Counted from the stretch's first letter, positions 18,616 to 27,170 are shown. The stretch is DNA of 64,000 bases from Pseudomonas sp. BGI-2 (GCF_004310295.1 NZ_SISB01000014.1:1-64000); one strand, 5' to 3'. Program-made: numbers and translations. The notes: generated from the sequence alone by a model not told the origin.

Positions 18616-18939
18616 TTTCAGGGCTGTCAAAATTTGACACTCGGCCCAATGAATTGGATGTGGATAGTCTCAGGTCTATGCCGGTTGGGGGGCCAGCCTC
18701 ATTTTTGCGGTTCTAACGTAATGGCCCTGAACGACGTGATAAAGCGTGGAGCGTTGGGCGCGGGTGCCTTATGACGCGCTAGTTGCCAAATCATGTATCG
18801 ACGGCTCTGACGCTATCGCGGGCAAGCCCGCTCCCACAGGTGATCTTCGGTGAACACAAGATATGTGTACGACCGAGATCCCTTGTGGGGGCGGGCTTGC
18901 TCGCGAAAGCAATCTTCAGCTCACCACAAATCTACCCGG
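18616..18939. other. Intergenic region with a palindrome and a REPIN
   Basis: 324 bp without a convincing gene. It holds the perfect 15-bp palindrome TGTCAAAATTTGACA at 18625-18639, ten bases after the NodT stop, and a REPIN at 18809-18912 (arm gcgggcaagcccgctcccac and its complement). The palindrome lacks a following T-run, so it looks more like a protein site than a terminator. Confidence 0.7.
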
Positions 18940-19323
18940 CTAAACCTTGGTTTGAGCCTTCGCCATTTGCAACGCCTCCCAATGATCCAGCGCCCGCTCT
19001 ACGAGCAACTGCACGCCATCGGCCATGCGGCTGAGTGCCAGGGCTACCGAGCGCCGTGTCCCGTCCACGTCGTCCGCAAGATCGGCCGCAATGGCACTGA
19101 TGGACAGCAAATCTTCGGAGGCGTTGGCCAGCAGGGCTTCGGTGTCGATGTCGGGAGAAACTGAGAAGAGCGCGCCTTTGCGGCGCCTGGCTGGTTTTCC
19201 GTCAGCCGGGGGGAAGTAGTGGGCGAAGGCGCGGTCAGCGGCTTCTTTGAGTTTTTCAGCCTCGAGAGATTCTTCTGACGGGGCGTCAGAGTTCTCTGGA
19301 GGATTGGGCGTTATCTTGATCAT
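18940..19323 (-). CDS. DUF6124-like small protein
   Basis: 127 residues, no signal peptide, starting MIKITPNPPE; the MxKxTPNPPE opening is typical of Pseudomonas DUF6124 proteins. Mostly helical, with a basic patch KPARRRKGALFSV at about 46-58, followed by DIDTEALLANASEDLLS. The function is unknown to the family and I do not propose one. Start at 19323: the Shine-Dalgarno TTTAGGA precedes it and is itself part of the structured leader at 19324-19545, so translation is likely controlled by RNA folding. Assignment rests on remembered family features, not a search. Confidence 0.7.
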   Translation of the reverse strand: MIKITPNPPENSDAPSEESLEAEKLKEAADRAFAHYFPPADGKPARRRKGALFSVSPDIDTEALLANASEDLLSISAIAADLADDVDGTRRSVALALSRMADGVQLLVERALDHWEALQMAKAQTKV

Positions 19324-19545
19324 ATGAAATATCCTAAACAGTAAGTTGGAGCCGTCACCGTTCGCTTGCACGCGAATGGGGTGGCGGCCGTGCGCAGGTG
19401 TGCAAGACCGGGACTGTTTAGGACACCCAGCAGATCCGAGGATCTCCTGCGCGCAGCCGCCATAAAGCAGTGAACACTTAAATGCTCAATGAGAGATATG
19501 GCAATTGCGACCTAAACAGTTTCGTCGGACTTGCACGTCCGTGTC
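19324..19545 (-). promoter_or_regulatory. Structured RNA leader (copy A) sequestering a ribosome-binding site
   Basis: Reading the minus strand as RNA: a 16-bp helix (19446-19461 with 19383-19398, one mismatch) encloses a hairpin AGAUC-CUCG-GAUCU (19432-19445). A strand CUUGCAC (19400-19406) pairs with the loop of a downstream hairpin UUCGC-GUGCAA-GCGAA (19361-19376), making a pseudoknot. Strand CCUAAACAGU (19413-19422) is exactly complementary to ACUGUUUAGG (19333-19342), which contains the Shine-Dalgarno of the DUF6124 gene. A second upstream module repeats both elements: ACUGUUUAGG at 19511-19520 and hairpin CGGAC-GUGCAA-GUCCG at 19526-19541. Copy B at 38452-38664 has the same architecture with different sequences. 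Confidence 0.75.
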
Positions 19546-19563
19546 ACCGTTTATTCAGTGACA

Positions 19564-19584
19564 AACCCAGACTAGACCTGGGTT
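19564..19584 (-). terminator. Possible hairpin after the slipin operon
   Basis: Stem AACCCAG / CTGGGTT with a 7-base loop, 86 bp downstream of the slipin stop on the minus strand. There is no real T-run, so it is a weak terminator at best. Confidence 0.3.
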
Positions 19585-19669
19585 CAGGCCGGAACAAGTT
19601 CACCAACACCACTACAACTTGAAGGAAATCTCCGACGGAGTTACCAGACGTTGGTGTTTTTGCAGAAGG

Positions 19670-20428
19670 TCAAGATTTGGACGACAAATCCGCCATCCCC
19701 TTGAGCAATTCGATCGGCAGCGGAAAGACGATCGTCGAGGTCTTGTCACCGGCAATCGAACTCAGCGTCTGCATGTACCGCAACTGCATGGCCCCAGGCT
19801 GACGCCCCAGCATCTCGGCTGCTTGCATGAGTTTTTCCGAGGCCTGCAACTCACCTTCGGCGTGAATCACCTTGGCCCGGCGTTCCCGCTCGGCTTCAGC
19901 CTGTTTGGCGATGGCGCGAACCATCGACTCGTTGAGGTCCACGTGCTTGATCTCGACGTTCGCCACCTTGATGCCCCAGGCATCGGTCTGGGCGTCGAGC
20001 ACTTGCTGGATGTCGATGTTCAGCCGTTCCCGTTCGGCCAGCAGTTCATCGAGTTCATGTTTACCGAGCACCGCCCGCAGCGTGGTTTGGGCCAGTTGGC
20101 TGGTGGCCATGAGGAAGTCTTCGACCTGGATGATGGCTTTCTGTGGATCGAGCACGCGGAAATACAGCACCGCGTTGACCTTGACCGAGACGTTGTCGCG
20201 GGTAATCACATCTTGCGGCGGTACGTCGAGTACCACGGTGCGCAGGTCGACGCGGACCATTTGCTGGACCACCGGAATCAACAGGATCAGGCCAGGGCCC
20301 TTGACCTGCCAGAAACGCCCGAGCTGGAACACCACCCCGCGCTCGTATTCGCGCAGGATGCGGAAGGTCGACCCCGCCAGCGCGATCAGCAGTAACAGCA
20401 GCGCGGCAAAACCCAGTTGCAGGCCCAT
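19670..20428 (-). CDS. Slipin (stomatin/prohibitin-family membrane protein)
   Basis: 252-residue SPFH/band-7 protein. One N-terminal membrane segment (about residues 4-20) is followed by the SPFH domain opening [20 protein letters not shown] (26-45) and [20 protein letters not shown], then a charged coiled coil [20 protein letters not shown]. Usually organises membrane microdomains and works with an NfeD partner; here the NfeD gene lies 2 bases upstream, the standard operon. Start MGLQLGF at 20428. Confidence 0.92.
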   Translation of the reverse strand: MGLQLGFAALLLLLIALAGSTFRILREYERGVVFQLGRFWQVKGPGLILLIPVVQQMVRVDLRTVVLDVPPQDVITRDNVSVKVNAVLYFRVLDPQKAIIQVEDFLMATSQLAQTTLRAVLGKHELDELLAERERLNIDIQQVLDAQTDAWGIKVANVEIKHVDLNESMVRAIAKQAEAERERRAKVIHAEGELQASEKLMQAAEMLGRQPGAMQLRYMQTLSSIAGDKTSTIVFPLPIELLKGMADLSSKS

Positions 20429-20430
20429 GT

Positions 20431-20961
20431 CTATTCTCCATTCGACGCCGCATCAGCCGCGGCCACTTCCAGCAGTAATCCCTTGCGCGCCACCACCCGG
20501 ACCCTTTGCCCGGGTTGCAGCGGCGTGACGCTGAGGACTTGCCACTTTTCTCCTTGCAGGTGCACCCAACCGTTGTAGGCATTGCCGGCCAGCGACAACA
20601 CCGGGGCCACGCTACCCACCAGTCCTGCATCGCCACTGACGTTTTCGCGCGGTCGGGTTTTCAGCGCGTGGACCAAAAGGAAGATCAACAGCAGCGCACT
20701 GATCAGTCCCAGGCCGATCATCAACGGCACAGGCACTTCGGTGTTGGTCATGATCACCGCCCCGATCACGAACATCACAATGCCGCCGAGCCCGATCACG
20801 CCGTAATTGGGCAGTGCCGCCTCGGCGATCAGAAACGCGATGCCGAACGTGATCAGCCAGATCCCCATGGGGTTGGGCGCCAGCAGGACGACGGTGTCCG
20901 CGGCGAAGACCGATCCGCTCAAGGCCAACAACAGCGCAATTGCCCAGCAACGAGTGTTCAC
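20431..20961 (-). CDS. NfeD-family membrane protein (short form)
   Basis: Partner of the slipin. Signal peptide/first helix ([12 protein letters not shown]), then three to four transmembrane helices (about 30-110) and a C-terminal OB-fold domain ([20 protein letters not shown] onward). The ClpP-like protease domain of long NfeD proteins is absent. About 176 residues. I choose the GTG at 20961 (VNTRCWAI) because GGAGGG sits 5 bases upstream; an ATG at 20982 has no ribosome site. Confidence 0.88.
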   Translation of the reverse strand: MNTRCWAIALLLALSGSVFAADTVVLLAPNPMGIWLITFGIAFLIAEAALPNYGVIGLGGIVMFVIGAVIMTNTEVPVPLMIGLGLISALLLIFLLVHALKTRPRENVSGDAGLVGSVAPVLSLAGNAYNGWVHLQGEKWQVLSVTPLQPGQRVRVVARKGLLLEVAAADAASNGE

Positions 20962-21160
20962 GTGACCCTCCGGGAGAGTCATTGATGGTTCTTTATACAG
21001 TCTAGCTGAGCTGTGGATTGTACGAATTTTGACCAGTTGTTGACGTTGGCCCGGCGGGCGGATTTCACTCTGAAACGCGCCAGCAGGCCTAGACTTTCAG
21101 TACGAAGAAAAGTGTTAACCATCGTCCGCCAAACAGTGTTTGCGGACTCCGAGGTGCATC

Positions 21161-21622
21161 ATGCGTATGGCAAAAACCCTGCAGAGCAGCCTGGACAAGG
21201 CGCACTGCGAATATGACGTTGTCACCCACCCACACTCGGCCAGCAGCCTTGAAACGGCGCGGGTCGCGGGCATTCCTGCCGAACGGGTGGCCAAATCGGT
21301 GATCCTCGACGACCACCACGGTCATTTTCTGATGGCTGTGCTGCCCGCCAGCCGTCACCTTGACCTGAGTAAAGTTCGCGCCAGCGGCGAATGGCAGATC
21401 ACCCGGGAAAGCACCCTGGCGCATCTGTTCGAAGATTGCGAACGGGGCGCCGTGCCCGCGCTCGGTGAATCCTATGGCCTGGACATGGTCATCGACCCAC
21501 TGCTGACCCGGCAGAAAGACATCTACCTCGAAGCCGGCAACCACAACAATCTGGTGCACATGAACATGCCGGAGTTTCTGAAAATGGTGCCGCATGCGGA
21601 GGTGCGAGAGTTGAGCCAGTGA
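21161..21622 (+). CDS. YbaK/ProX-type aminoacyl-tRNA deacylase-like protein
   Basis: 153-residue YbaK/EbsC-domain protein, likely hydrolysing mischarged aminoacyl-tRNA. The motif VAKSVILDDHHGHFLMAVLPA (about 46-66, with the conserved Lys of this family) and the substrate-loop GAVPALGESYGLDMVIDP (about 96-113) are clear. ATG 21161 after GAGGTGCATC. Stand-alone gene; a REPIN follows. The amino-acid specificity (Pro, Cys or other) cannot be read. Confidence 0.85.
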   Translation: MRMAKTLQSSLDKAHCEYDVVTHPHSASSLETARVAGIPAERVAKSVILDDHHGHFLMAVLPASRHLDLSKVRASGEWQITRESTLAHLFEDCERGAVPALGESYGLDMVIDPLLTRQKDIYLEAGNHNNLVHMNMPEFLKMVPHAEVRELSQ

Positions 21623-21643
21623 GTTTTGCGGCGCCAGTTACAT

Positions 21644-21716
21644 CGCCTTCGCGGGCAAGCCTCGCTCCTACAGGGTCACGCTGTCCATTGTAGGAGCGAG
21701 GCTTGCCCGCGATTGA
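21644..21716. repeat. REPIN (short spacer)
   Basis: Inverted REP pair, arm gcgggcaagcctcgctccta at 21651-21670 and complement at about 21691-21711; the spacer is only about 20 bp. Confidence 0.9.
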
Positions 21717-21761
21717 CTGCAAAGCAATCACCCAATCATCTGCCATAAATAGGAGCCCGAC

Positions 21762-22007
21762 ATGGAATCCCCAACCCACAGCCTCCCTTCCCTGTTCAAA
21801 CAACTCGGCCTGCCGGACGACGCCGAAAGCATCGATAAATTCATCGCCACCCATTCACCGCTCAAGCCTGAATTGCATTTGGCCGATGCATTTTTCTGGA
21901 GCGAGGGCCAAGCGCAGTTATTGCGGGAGGAGATTCTGGATGACGCGGATTGGGCGGAGGTTGTGGATCAACTGGATGTGCTGATGAGGAAGGGGCGGGG
22001 GGTGTAA
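21762..22007 (+). CDS. DUF2789-like small protein
   Basis: 81 residues opening MESPTHSLPSLFKQLGLPDD; the pattern HxLxxLFxQLGLP, HSPLKPELHLADAFFW and a C-terminal acidic helix are those of Pseudomonas DUF2789 proteins. Function unknown. ATG 21762, with AGGAG about 11 bases upstream. It ends 14 bases before the convergent toxin gene. Confidence 0.82.
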   Translation: MESPTHSLPSLFKQLGLPDDAESIDKFIATHSPLKPELHLADAFFWSEGQAQLLREEILDDADWAEVVDQLDVLMRKGRGV

Positions 22008-22021
22008 ATCTGAGGAGTACT

Positions 22022-22303
22022 TCAACTCTCCAGCGGCCACTGTCGAGAAGTGTGAACCAGCGCGAGTATCCAGATCGCATCCCGTCCCAGTTCATAGACG
22101 ATGCGATAACTCTGGTGCGGAATCAGCTCTCGTGTGCCGGCAATGATTCCGGCGGGGCCGCTTTCAGGGTATTGGGACAGCTGAGATATTGAGTGAGTGA
22201 AACGGGTGTCCATGGCGATGGCTGCTTTTGGATTGACGGCATGGAGATAATCCCAAATTTCTGCACGATCCTGTGCTGCTGCAGGCGTCCAAATAATCCT
22301 CAT
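22022..22303 (-). CDS. RelE/ParE-family toxin
   Basis: 93-residue toxin of a type II toxin-antitoxin pair. Opens MRIIWTPAAAQDRAEIWDYL, the typical ParE/RelE first strand and helix; later SYRIVYELGRDAIWILALVH is the conserved core strand pair, ending in HTSRQWP. It overlaps the antitoxin stop by 4 bases (ATGA), so it is co-translated. ParE toxins poison gyrase while RelE toxins cleave mRNA; sequence alone does not settle which. Confidence 0.85.
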   Translation of the reverse strand: MRIIWTPAAAQDRAEIWDYLHAVNPKAAIAMDTRFTHSISQLSQYPESGPAGIIAGTRELIPHQSYRIVYELGRDAIWILALVHTSRQWPLES

Positions 22304-22575
22304 CCTTTAGCAGCCCTCGCACGCCTGGCGGCGAATTCTGCCTCAACTTCATCATTCGGCAGGCCTTCACCTGCATTCATGGACAATCGCGCGCGGTCTA
22401 CTTTGCGTTGTAAAAACGCTTCGTACTCACGCGACTCGCGCTGTTTTTGAACGAATTGCCGCATCATGTCACGAACAATCTGCGAAGCAGGGCGATGCGA
22501 CGCTTCGGCTTCGGCCATGAACTGCTCGCGCAATTCCGGTTCGAGTTTCATTGTAAAGACGGCTTGTTTTGACAT
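22300..22575 (-). CDS. Antitoxin with ribbon-helix-helix-like N-terminus
   Basis: 91 residues. N-terminal MSKQAVFTMKLEPELREQFM is a ribbon-helix-helix DNA-binding motif; the C-terminal helical tail rich in Arg/Glu should wrap the toxin. Start 22575 is preferred; an ATG three codons upstream (22584) is possible. First gene of the pair; it should repress its own promoter through the inverted repeat at 22596-22625. Confidence 0.82.
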   Translation of the reverse strand: MSKQAVFTMKLEPELREQFMAEAEASHRPASQIVRDMMRQFVQKQRESREYEAFLQRKVDRARLSMNAGEGLPNDEVEAEFAARRARAAKG

Positions 22576-22595
22576 GGTCTGCATCCTCGACTGAT

Positions 22596-22625
22596 GTACT
22601 GACAAAGTATATACGTCGTCAGTAC
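22596..22625 (-). promoter_or_regulatory. Antitoxin operator
   Basis: Perfect inverted repeat GTACTGAC (22596-22603) / GTCAGTAC (22618-22625), spacer 14, lying 20 bp before the antitoxin start. The spacer contains TATACT on the minus strand, a plausible -10, so repressor binding would block the promoter. Confidence 0.7.
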
Positions 22626-22740
22626 AAACCATGGCCTGAGGGGAAATCGACGCGACGCGCGGTGCCCGCAGCCTGCCTTTTCTGTTCATAACCAATTTGG
22701 CCTAGGCACCGAACCGGTCAGCATCGGGGGTTAAAAAATA

Positions 22741-22923
22741 ATGTCTGAAGTGAAGAAAAATCCATCAGCGGTACTGAAATGTTCACCTGGCGAGCCTGTG
22801 ACATTGGTTCCGGCCGATGTTTTCGAGTGCGCGATGGAACGCCTCGATGACCGTGAGTTGTTGGAAATTATTCGTTCACGCCGGCATGAAAAACCGATTT
22901 CAGTAAATCTGGATGATCTCTAA
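22741..22923 (+). CDS. Short Phd/YefM-like antitoxin (orphan)
   Basis: 60 residues. EVKKNPSAVLKCSPGEPVTLVPADVFE resembles the DNA-binding part of StbD/YefM antitoxins (consensus SxFKKNPxAV...PVAV), followed by a short acidic tail. The first strand of a normal family member is shortened. No toxin gene follows; the next gene is a Fic protein 140 bp downstream. It could be an orphan, or a remnant. Confidence 0.5.
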   Translation: MSEVKKNPSAVLKCSPGEPVTLVPADVFECAMERLDDRELLEIIRSRRHEKPISVNLDDL

Positions 22924-22940
22924 GATCGAACCATTTACGC

Positions 22941-23005
22941 GTGCCAAAAAACGCTGGCGGGGTGTAAAAATCTTAGCGAAACGACCGAAATGTGCAAAAA
23001 ACTTA
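22941..23005 (+). promoter_or_regulatory. Three GTG(C/T)-AAAAA-type direct repeats before the Fic gene
   Basis: GTGCCAAAAAACGC at 22941, GTGTAAAAATCTTA at 22962 and GTGCAAAAAACTTA at 22992. Spacings of 21 and 30 bp keep them roughly on one DNA face. They look like operator iterons upstream of the Fic gene. Confidence 0.45.
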
Positions 23006-23066
23006 CAGGCGTTGCAGAAATCTGGGCTTTAATCGCGTTTGTGAACTTTTTCTGTGGACACGCACA

Positions 23067-24542
23067 ATGCCCCGGGTTGGATACGCACACCTCCATGATG
23101 CTTTAAAACTCAAAGTTATCGCGCCGACGCGTGTGGCTATGGTCAAACCTGTCACTCGCATCTCGATGATTGGGGATTGCCTGGCTGTTCCTCAATCGGT
23201 AGCACCGTCAACCGATTCAACTCTTGAACACATTTTTTTTGCGCTTAAACATGAAGGCATCAATCTCGGAATTCTGGCCGCCGCGCTTGAAGCTGTTGCT
23301 GCCGGGCAATTGCTTCAAGAACTGGCAAAAGCACCGAATGGCGTCTTTGTTCGAAAGGCCTGCTTTCTCTGGGAAGAGTTGACGAATCGGCGACTCGATT
23401 ATGCAATCCCGATAAACAGCAGGTTTGCGCCGCTTTTCGACCCCGCACGTTATGTAACTGGCCCGATTGTTAGAAACACGCGTTGGCGTATTGAGTTCAA
23501 TGGGCTTGGCTCTCTGCGTTACTGCGCCACCGTAGAACGAACGCCTGAACTCGAAGCCTTGCTCAGTCTCGACATTCTCGGCCGAGCTAAAGCCTTTATG
23601 GCGACATTACCGCCCGAAATGATGGACCGAGCCATCAACTGGGCTTACCTGCACGAAACCCGCGATTCCTTCGCCATCGAGAAAGAAGAACCCAGCGAAG
23701 AAAAATCACGCCGCTTTGTTCAACTACTGCGCCAGGCCCATGAAGGGCGTGAGCTGAGTGAAGACTATCTGGTCGAGTTGCAGAACAGCACCGTTTCCAA
23801 TCCTTTCGACAAAGCTGTCCTGTTTCGTCATGAACAGAACCACTTGCATAACGGTTTGCGGGGCGCTGCTGGGGTCAGCTATGTCCCACCCGCACCGGAT
23901 CTGTGCCGTGAACTGATGGAGGAGTTGATGACCTTCGCCAATCAGTCTTCAAGGCAAGTCGACCCGCTGGTAGCGGCTGCCGTAACCGCTTTCGGATTTG
24001 TCTTCCTTCATCCGTTCATGGACGGCAATGGTCGACTTTCGCGCTTCTTGATTCACCAGACCCTTTGCCATTCCGGCGCCTTGGAAAATGGTTTGCTGTT
24101 GCCCGTCTCCGTGGCGATGAAACACGAGGAGGCGAACTACCTGGAAACGCTGAAGGATTTCTCAAAACCTGCTCGCGACTTCTGGAACGTCACCTGGTTG
24201 GACGCCGATCAAATGGCCTTCGAATTCATTGGCCACCCCTCCATCTATCGTTTCTGGGACGCCACTCGCTGCGTCGAATTTACGTTGCAGATGGCACGCC
24301 GCGCGTTGGAAATTGAACTGCGAGAGGAGACTGAGTTTCTGGACCGTTACGACCGTGTGGTCAAAGCGGTTAATCAGCGTTTCGATGTACGGGGTAGCGA
24401 TCTGTCGAAGCTGGTGATGATGTGCCTGGACAACGACGGCAAGGTTTCAAAACACCGACGCAAGCAATTTCAGTACAGCGTGTCGGAGGAGGTTTTGGAT
24501 TTTATAGAGGGAGAAGCGGGAAGATTGTTGGGTGATGGCTAA
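23067..24542 (+). CDS. Fic-domain protein (probable AMP transferase)
   Basis: 491 residues. The Fic catalytic motif HPFMDGNGRLSR starts at residue 315, complete with the catalytic His. An upstream inhibitory-helix-like motif SFAIEKE sits at 201-207 (consensus S/T-x-x-x-E-G/N, here with K in the last position), suggesting a self-inhibited class II enzyme. A C-terminal helical/winged-helix region follows (DVRGSDLSKLVMMCLDNDG). Family members usually transfer AMP to target proteins; the target is unknown. Start chosen at ATG 23067 (MPRVGYAHL); upstream in-frame codons show no ribosome site. Neighbouring toxin-antitoxin genes suggest a stress/defence cluster. Confidence 0.85.
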   Translation: MPRVGYAHLHDALKLKVIAPTRVAMVKPVTRISMIGDCLAVPQSVAPSTDSTLEHIFFALKHEGINLGILAAALEAVAAGQLLQELAKAPNGVFVRKACFLWEELTNRRLDYAIPINSRFAPLFDPARYVTGPIVRNTRWRIEFNGLGSLRYCATVERTPELEALLSLDILGRAKAFMATLPPEMMDRAINWAYLHETRDSFAIEKEEPSEEKSRRFVQLLRQAHEGRELSEDYLVELQNSTVSNPFDKAVLFRHEQNHLHNGLRGAAGVSYVPPAPDLCRELMEELMTFANQSSRQVDPLVAAAVTAFGFVFLHPFMDGNGRLSRFLIHQTLCHSGALENGLLLPVSVAMKHEEANYLETLKDFSKPARDFWNVTWLDADQMAFEFIGHPSIYRFWDATRCVEFTLQMARRALEIELREETEFLDRYDRVVKAVNQRFDVRGSDLSKLVMMCLDNDGKVSKHRRKQFQYSVSEEVLDFIEGEAGRLLGDG

Positions 24543-24614
24543 GGAGAGGCATCCCTCCGGTCCCAGAATTGTTTCAAAACTTGACCAGCTTTCCCCTCCA
24601 ATGCCATATTGATA

Positions 24615-24628
24615 GTTAGCAAACTAAC
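24615..24628. promoter_or_regulatory. MarR-type operator
   Basis: Inverted repeat GTTAG-CAAA-CTAAC 18 bases upstream of the MarR-family gene. TTAG...CTAA palindromes are characteristic MarR/SlyA-type sites, so autoregulation of the regulator and the efflux operon is likely. Confidence 0.6.
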
Positions 24629-24645
24629 AGTGTGTGTTTCCCCTC

Positions 24646-25101
24646 GTGCCGAAAAACCTCGACGCTCTCCAGATGAACATCAGCAGCTCCATGGTGGTGG
24701 CCGCCAGGCATTGGCGGAAGATCTGCCAGACCACGCTGGTCAACTATGGAATCTCTGAAGCCTGCGCCGTCCCGTTGTTGATGATCGGGCGTCTGGGCGA
24801 GGGTGTGCGGCAGGTGACGGTGGCGCAGGCGGCGGGGATGGAGAGTCCGTCGCTGGTGCGTCTGCTCGATCAGTTGTGTCATGCCGGCTACGTTCGTCGC
24901 ACCGAAGACGCCCATGACCGGCGCGCCAAATGCCTGAGCCTGACGGAAACCGGTCGGGAGTTGGTGCAGGCTGTCGAGACCGAGCTGGTGCGGTTGCGCA
25001 ATGAAGTGCTCGAAGGCATTGACCGCAGTGATCTGGAAGCGACGCTGCGGGTACTGAGAGCCTTTGAAGCGGCCACCCCGCCGTCGGTGGCGAACCCTTG
25101 A
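24646..25101 (+). CDS. MarR-family transcriptional regulator
   Basis: About 151 residues (GTG 24646; GTG 24634 possible). Winged-helix core: VTVAQAAGMESPSLVRLLDQ (about 58-77) is the recognition region and RTEDAHDRRAKCLSLTETG (about 87-105) the wing, with the DxRxK signature of MarR proteins. Its stop TGA overlaps the next gene's TTG start, so it is the first gene of the efflux operon and probably its repressor, responding to an exported aromatic compound. Confidence 0.88.
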   Translation: MPKNLDALQMNISSSMVVAARHWRKICQTTLVNYGISEACAVPLLMIGRLGEGVRQVTVAQAAGMESPSLVRLLDQLCHAGYVRRTEDAHDRRAKCLSLTETGRELVQAVETELVRLRNEVLEGIDRSDLEATLRVLRAFEAATPPSVANP

Positions 25102-27170
25102 GCGGATTTTTTACCGGCGTTCCTCCGGCGCGGGACTGGTTCTATGGGGTGCGTACGTTCGCGGCGTCGATGATTGCGCTGTACATCGCCATGCTCATGC
25201 AAATGCCGCGTCCGTATTGGGCGATGGCCACCGTGTACATCGTTTCCAGCCCGTTTGTCGGCCCCACCAGTTCCAAGGCGTTGTACCGCGCGGTCGGCAC
25301 TTTTCTCGGTGCGGCGGCAGCGGTTTTTTTCGTGCCGATGTTTGTCCAGAGCCCCTATGTGCTGGTGGTCGTAATCGCGCTGTGGACCGGGACGTTGCTA
25401 TTCCTGTCCCTGCATCTGCGCACGGCCAACAGTTACGCGCTGATGCTCGCCGGTTACACGTTGCCGCTGATTGCCTTGCCGGTGGTCGATAACCCGCTGG
25501 CGGTGTGGGATGTCGCGGAAGCGCGAACCGAGGAAATCTTCCTCGGCATCGCCGTGGCGGCGGTGGTCGGTGCGATGTTCTGGCCACGGCGGCTGGCGCC
25601 GGTGTTCAACGATTCGGTGAATAAATGGTTCGCCGATGCCTCGACTTACAGCCTGCGTTTCCTCAGCCGCAACGTACAGCCGGAGGAAGTCAGTGCCTTG
25701 CGCTCGGCGATGGTGGCGACCTTCAACAGCCTGGAGCTGATGATCGGTCAGTTGCCCCACGAGGGCGCGCGGCCGCAGACGGTGCGCAACACCAAGGAAC
25801 TGCGCGGGCGGATGATTCACCTGCTGCCGGTGATCGACGCCCTCGACGACGCGCTCTACGCCCTTGAACGAAGAACCCCCGAGCTTGTGGATAAGTTCGC
25901 GCCGCTGTTGACCGTGACCACCGAATGGCTGGATCACAAAGATGCCGACCTCGGCCGCTGGCAGGCGCTGAAAGATCAGCTTGAGGCCTTGCAACCGTCC
26001 GCCGAAGCGCTGGATGACCGCAAACAGCTGCTGTTCTCCAACGCGTTGTATCGCCTCGGCGAGTGGATTGATGTGTGGCAAGACTGCCGCAGCCTGCAAT
26101 ACGCCATTCAGTGCGAAAGCCAGGACAGCTGGCGCGCGGTGTATCGGCATTGGCGTCTGGGTCGCCTGTCGCCGTTTCTTGACCGTGGGCTGATGTTCTA
26201 TTCGGCGGCGTCCACGGTGACCGCGATCATTGTCGCGTCGGTGCTGTGGATTCTGCTCGGCTGGACCGACGGCGGTGCCGCAGTGATTCTGGCAGCGGTG
26301 GCGTGCAGCTTCTTCGCCTCGATGGACGACCCGGCACCGCAGATATTCCGGTTCTTTTTCTGGACCGCGATGTCGGTGTTGTTTGCCAGTCTTTATCTGT
26401 TCCTTGTGCTGCCGAATCTGCATGACTTCCCGATGCTGGTGCTGGCGTTTGCCGTGCCGTTCATTTGCATCGGCACCCTGACGGTCAAGCCGCAGTTTTA
26501 CCTGGGCATGCTGCTGACCCTGGTCAACACCTCGTCGTTCATCAGCATTCAGGGCGCTTACGACGCGGATTTCCTCAGCTTCGCCAACTCCAACCTGGCC
26601 GGCCCCGTTGGCTTGCTGTTTGCCTTTGTCTGGACGCTGATCGCCCGGCCGTTCGGTGCGGAACTGGCGGCCAAGCGCCTGACCCGATTCAGCTGGCGCG
26701 ACATTGTCAGCCTGACTGAGCCGGCTACATTGGCCGAACACCGGCATTTGGGTGTGCAGATGCTCGACCGCTTGATGCAGCATCTGCCACGTCTGGCCAT
26801 GACCGGGCAAGACACCGGCATTGCACTGCGGGAAGTGCGCGTGGCGCTGAACTTGCTCGACCTGCTTGCTTACACGCCGCGGGTGCTCGGCGCACCGCAA
26901 GTGCTGCTGCAGCAAGTGGTGGCCGAAGTTGGCGAGTATTTCAAAGCCTGCCTCAAGGCCGGCGAGCGATTGCCGGCACCGAGCCCGCTGCTGATGACCC
27001 TCGACCGCACCCGCCGCGCCCTCAACACCGAGTGCGATGAAGGCGCGCGTCTGCACCTGTTGCATGCCTTGAGCGGTCTGCGTCTGTCGCTGCTGCCCGG
27101 GGTGGAATTCGTCGCCTCGGGCGAACTTGAAGAACCGCTTCCCCATGGCATCGATGGAGCGCCTTTATGA
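25098..27170 (+). CDS. FUSC-family efflux pump (AaeB-like)
   Basis: Inner-membrane transporter of 690 residues with two bundles of about six transmembrane helices (about 20-165 and 365-520) separated by cytoplasmic regions, the FUSC/AaeB/YccS architecture. Opening DWFYGVRTFAASMIALYIAM and MPRPYWAMATVYIVSSPFVG are typical. TTG start at 25098 overlaps the MarR stop (TTGA). Together with the DUF1656 and HlyD genes it forms an AaeXAB-like exporter of aromatic carboxylic acids or similar; the substrate is inferred only. Confidence 0.88.
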   Translation: MSGFFTGVPPARDWFYGVRTFAASMIALYIAMLMQMPRPYWAMATVYIVSSPFVGPTSSKALYRAVGTFLGAAAAVFFVPMFVQSPYVLVVVIALWTGTLLFLSLHLRTANSYALMLAGYTLPLIALPVVDNPLAVWDVAEARTEEIFLGIAVAAVVGAMFWPRRLAPVFNDSVNKWFADASTYSLRFLSRNVQPEEVSALRSAMVATFNSLELMIGQLPHEGARPQTVRNTKELRGRMIHLLPVIDALDDALYALERRTPELVDKFAPLLTVTTEWLDHKDADLGRWQALKDQLEALQPSAEALDDRKQLLFSNALYRLGEWIDVWQDCRSLQYAIQCESQDSWRAVYRHWRLGRLSPFLDRGLMFYSAASTVTAIIVASVLWILLGWTDGGAAVILAAVACSFFASMDDPAPQIFRFFFWTAMSVLFASLYLFLVLPNLHDFPMLVLAFAVPFICIGTLTVKPQFYLGMLLTLVNTSSFISIQGAYDADFLSFANSNLAGPVGLLFAFVWTLIARPFGAELAAKRLTRFSWRDIVSLTEPATLAEHRHLGVQMLDRLMQHLPRLAMTGQDTGIALREVRVALNLLDLLAYTPRVLGAPQVLLQQVVAEVGEYFKACLKAGERLPAPSPLLMTLDRTRRALNTECDEGARLHLLHALSGLRLSLLPGVEFVASGELEEPLPHGIDGAPL

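Noticed and set aside
19324-19545. Integron attC site or IS200/IS605-type end
   Set aside because: The CCTAAAC/GTTTAGG pair does not fit attC core sites, and no integrase or TnpA gene is near either copy. A single-stranded mobile element is not excluded but explains the ribosome-site pairing less well.
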